Of a stretch of DNA of 64,000 nt, positions 63,908 to 64,000 are shown one piece after another. This DNA comes from Orlajensenia flava (lineage in GTDB: Bacteria; Actinomycetota; Actinomycetes; Actinomycetales; Microbacteriaceae). Position 1 is the first letter of the stretch, and each line of letters opens with the position of its first letter. The notes beneath the pieces were generated by a model. That model had not been told where the DNA came from, made no database searches, and was given only the letters and a program-made list of their open reading frames with translations. Location of the stretch: contig NZ_SSSN01000002.1 of the NCBI RefSeq assembly GCF_004801905.1, positions 124,001-188,000 of the forward strand, written 5' to 3'. A program made the translations under genes and the position numbers.

Positions 63908-64000
63908 GTGAGTGATGCGACCACCGAGGTGACGGGCCCCACCCTCCGCGAGTTCGAGGCGGCCCTTCCCGTCGTGCGTCAGGTCGCCCGCATCACGCCG
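63908..64000 (+). CDS. ilvA: threonine ammonia-lyase, 5' end only
   Basis: 31 codons to the window edge. TLREFEAALPVVRQVARITP resembles the N-terminus of biosynthetic or catabolic threonine ammonia-lyases, before the PLP lysine. GTG 63908 is preferred because a TACGAT hexamer (63895-63900) is 7 nt upstream; ATG 63899 in the same frame overlaps that hexamer. The call rests on a short segment. Confidence 0.6.
   Translation, partial: MSDATTEVTGPTLREFEAALPVVRQVARITP

Overview
The window looks like a chromosome segment of a high-GC actinobacterium, most likely a member of the Microbacteriaceae. The grounds are strong G/C at third codon positions, many GTG and TTG starts, actinobacterial families (DUF501, DUF3253, DUF202 pairs, DUF222/HNH, BTAD regulators), and a core gene order resembling the Mycobacterium tuberculosis rsmI/pmt - metG-tatD-ksgA-ispE - glmU-prs-rplY-pth-mfd-mazG-eno-ftsB-DUF501 neighbourhood. 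No phage, plasmid, insertion sequence or CRISPR array is visible.

Layout. 1-15.9 kb is accessory in character: a BTAD regulator cut by the left edge, a tandem acetyltransferase, a large secreted M6 (immune inhibitor A-like) protease divergent from a DUF3060 lipoprotein, metY with a CoA-binding protein, an isochorismatase-fold hydrolase, an MFS exporter, rhodanese and ABM-type small proteins, a DUF222/HNH protein, a guanidinium exporter under a guanidine-III (ykkC-III) riboswitch, and membrane proteins (a YeiH-type exporter and protein mannosyltransferase pmt). 15.9-26.3 kb is mostly housekeeping: rsmI, a quinone-oxidoreductase-like protein, an AI-2E-family permease, metG-tatD-rsmA-ispE, then a nuclease-like gene flanked by two related palindromes, and an ABC-F ATPase. 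26.3-28.2 kb holds small regulators (MarR; ArsR+SRPBCC with a perfect 20-bp palindrome). 28.3-38.5 kb carries tRNA-Gln abutting glmU, then prs, fadD, gnd with DUF202 genes, rplY and pth. 38.6-52.6 kb carries mfd, nhaA, mazG, an ABC transporter, hisS, eno, ftsB, DUF501, a membrane-anchored subtilase and a type II NADH dehydrogenase.

52.6-64 kb: a tRNA-Leu(UAA) with a class-I-sized variable loop is followed by about 0.6 kb of degenerate 30-31 bp tandem repeats. Next come an SRPBCC protein, a small cupin and a tightly overlapped tetR-MFS-PLP aldolase-FAD oxidase operon of unknown pathway. The window ends with a secreted Ala-rich protein, a LemA-M48 protease pair, a YcaQ-type winged-helix protein, a second AI-2E-family permease and the start of ilvA.

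A recurring regulatory theme is a TANNNT hexamer ending 6-7 nt before the start codon of many operon-leading genes (for example TAGACT, TAGGAT, TACCAT), which predicts widespread leaderless transcription. The rsmI and pmt start codons are only 18 bp apart and share one such element in opposite orientations. Short tandem repeats occur in several places (15, 17, 18 and 31 bp units), and the hexamer GGATGC/GCATCC is strikingly common.
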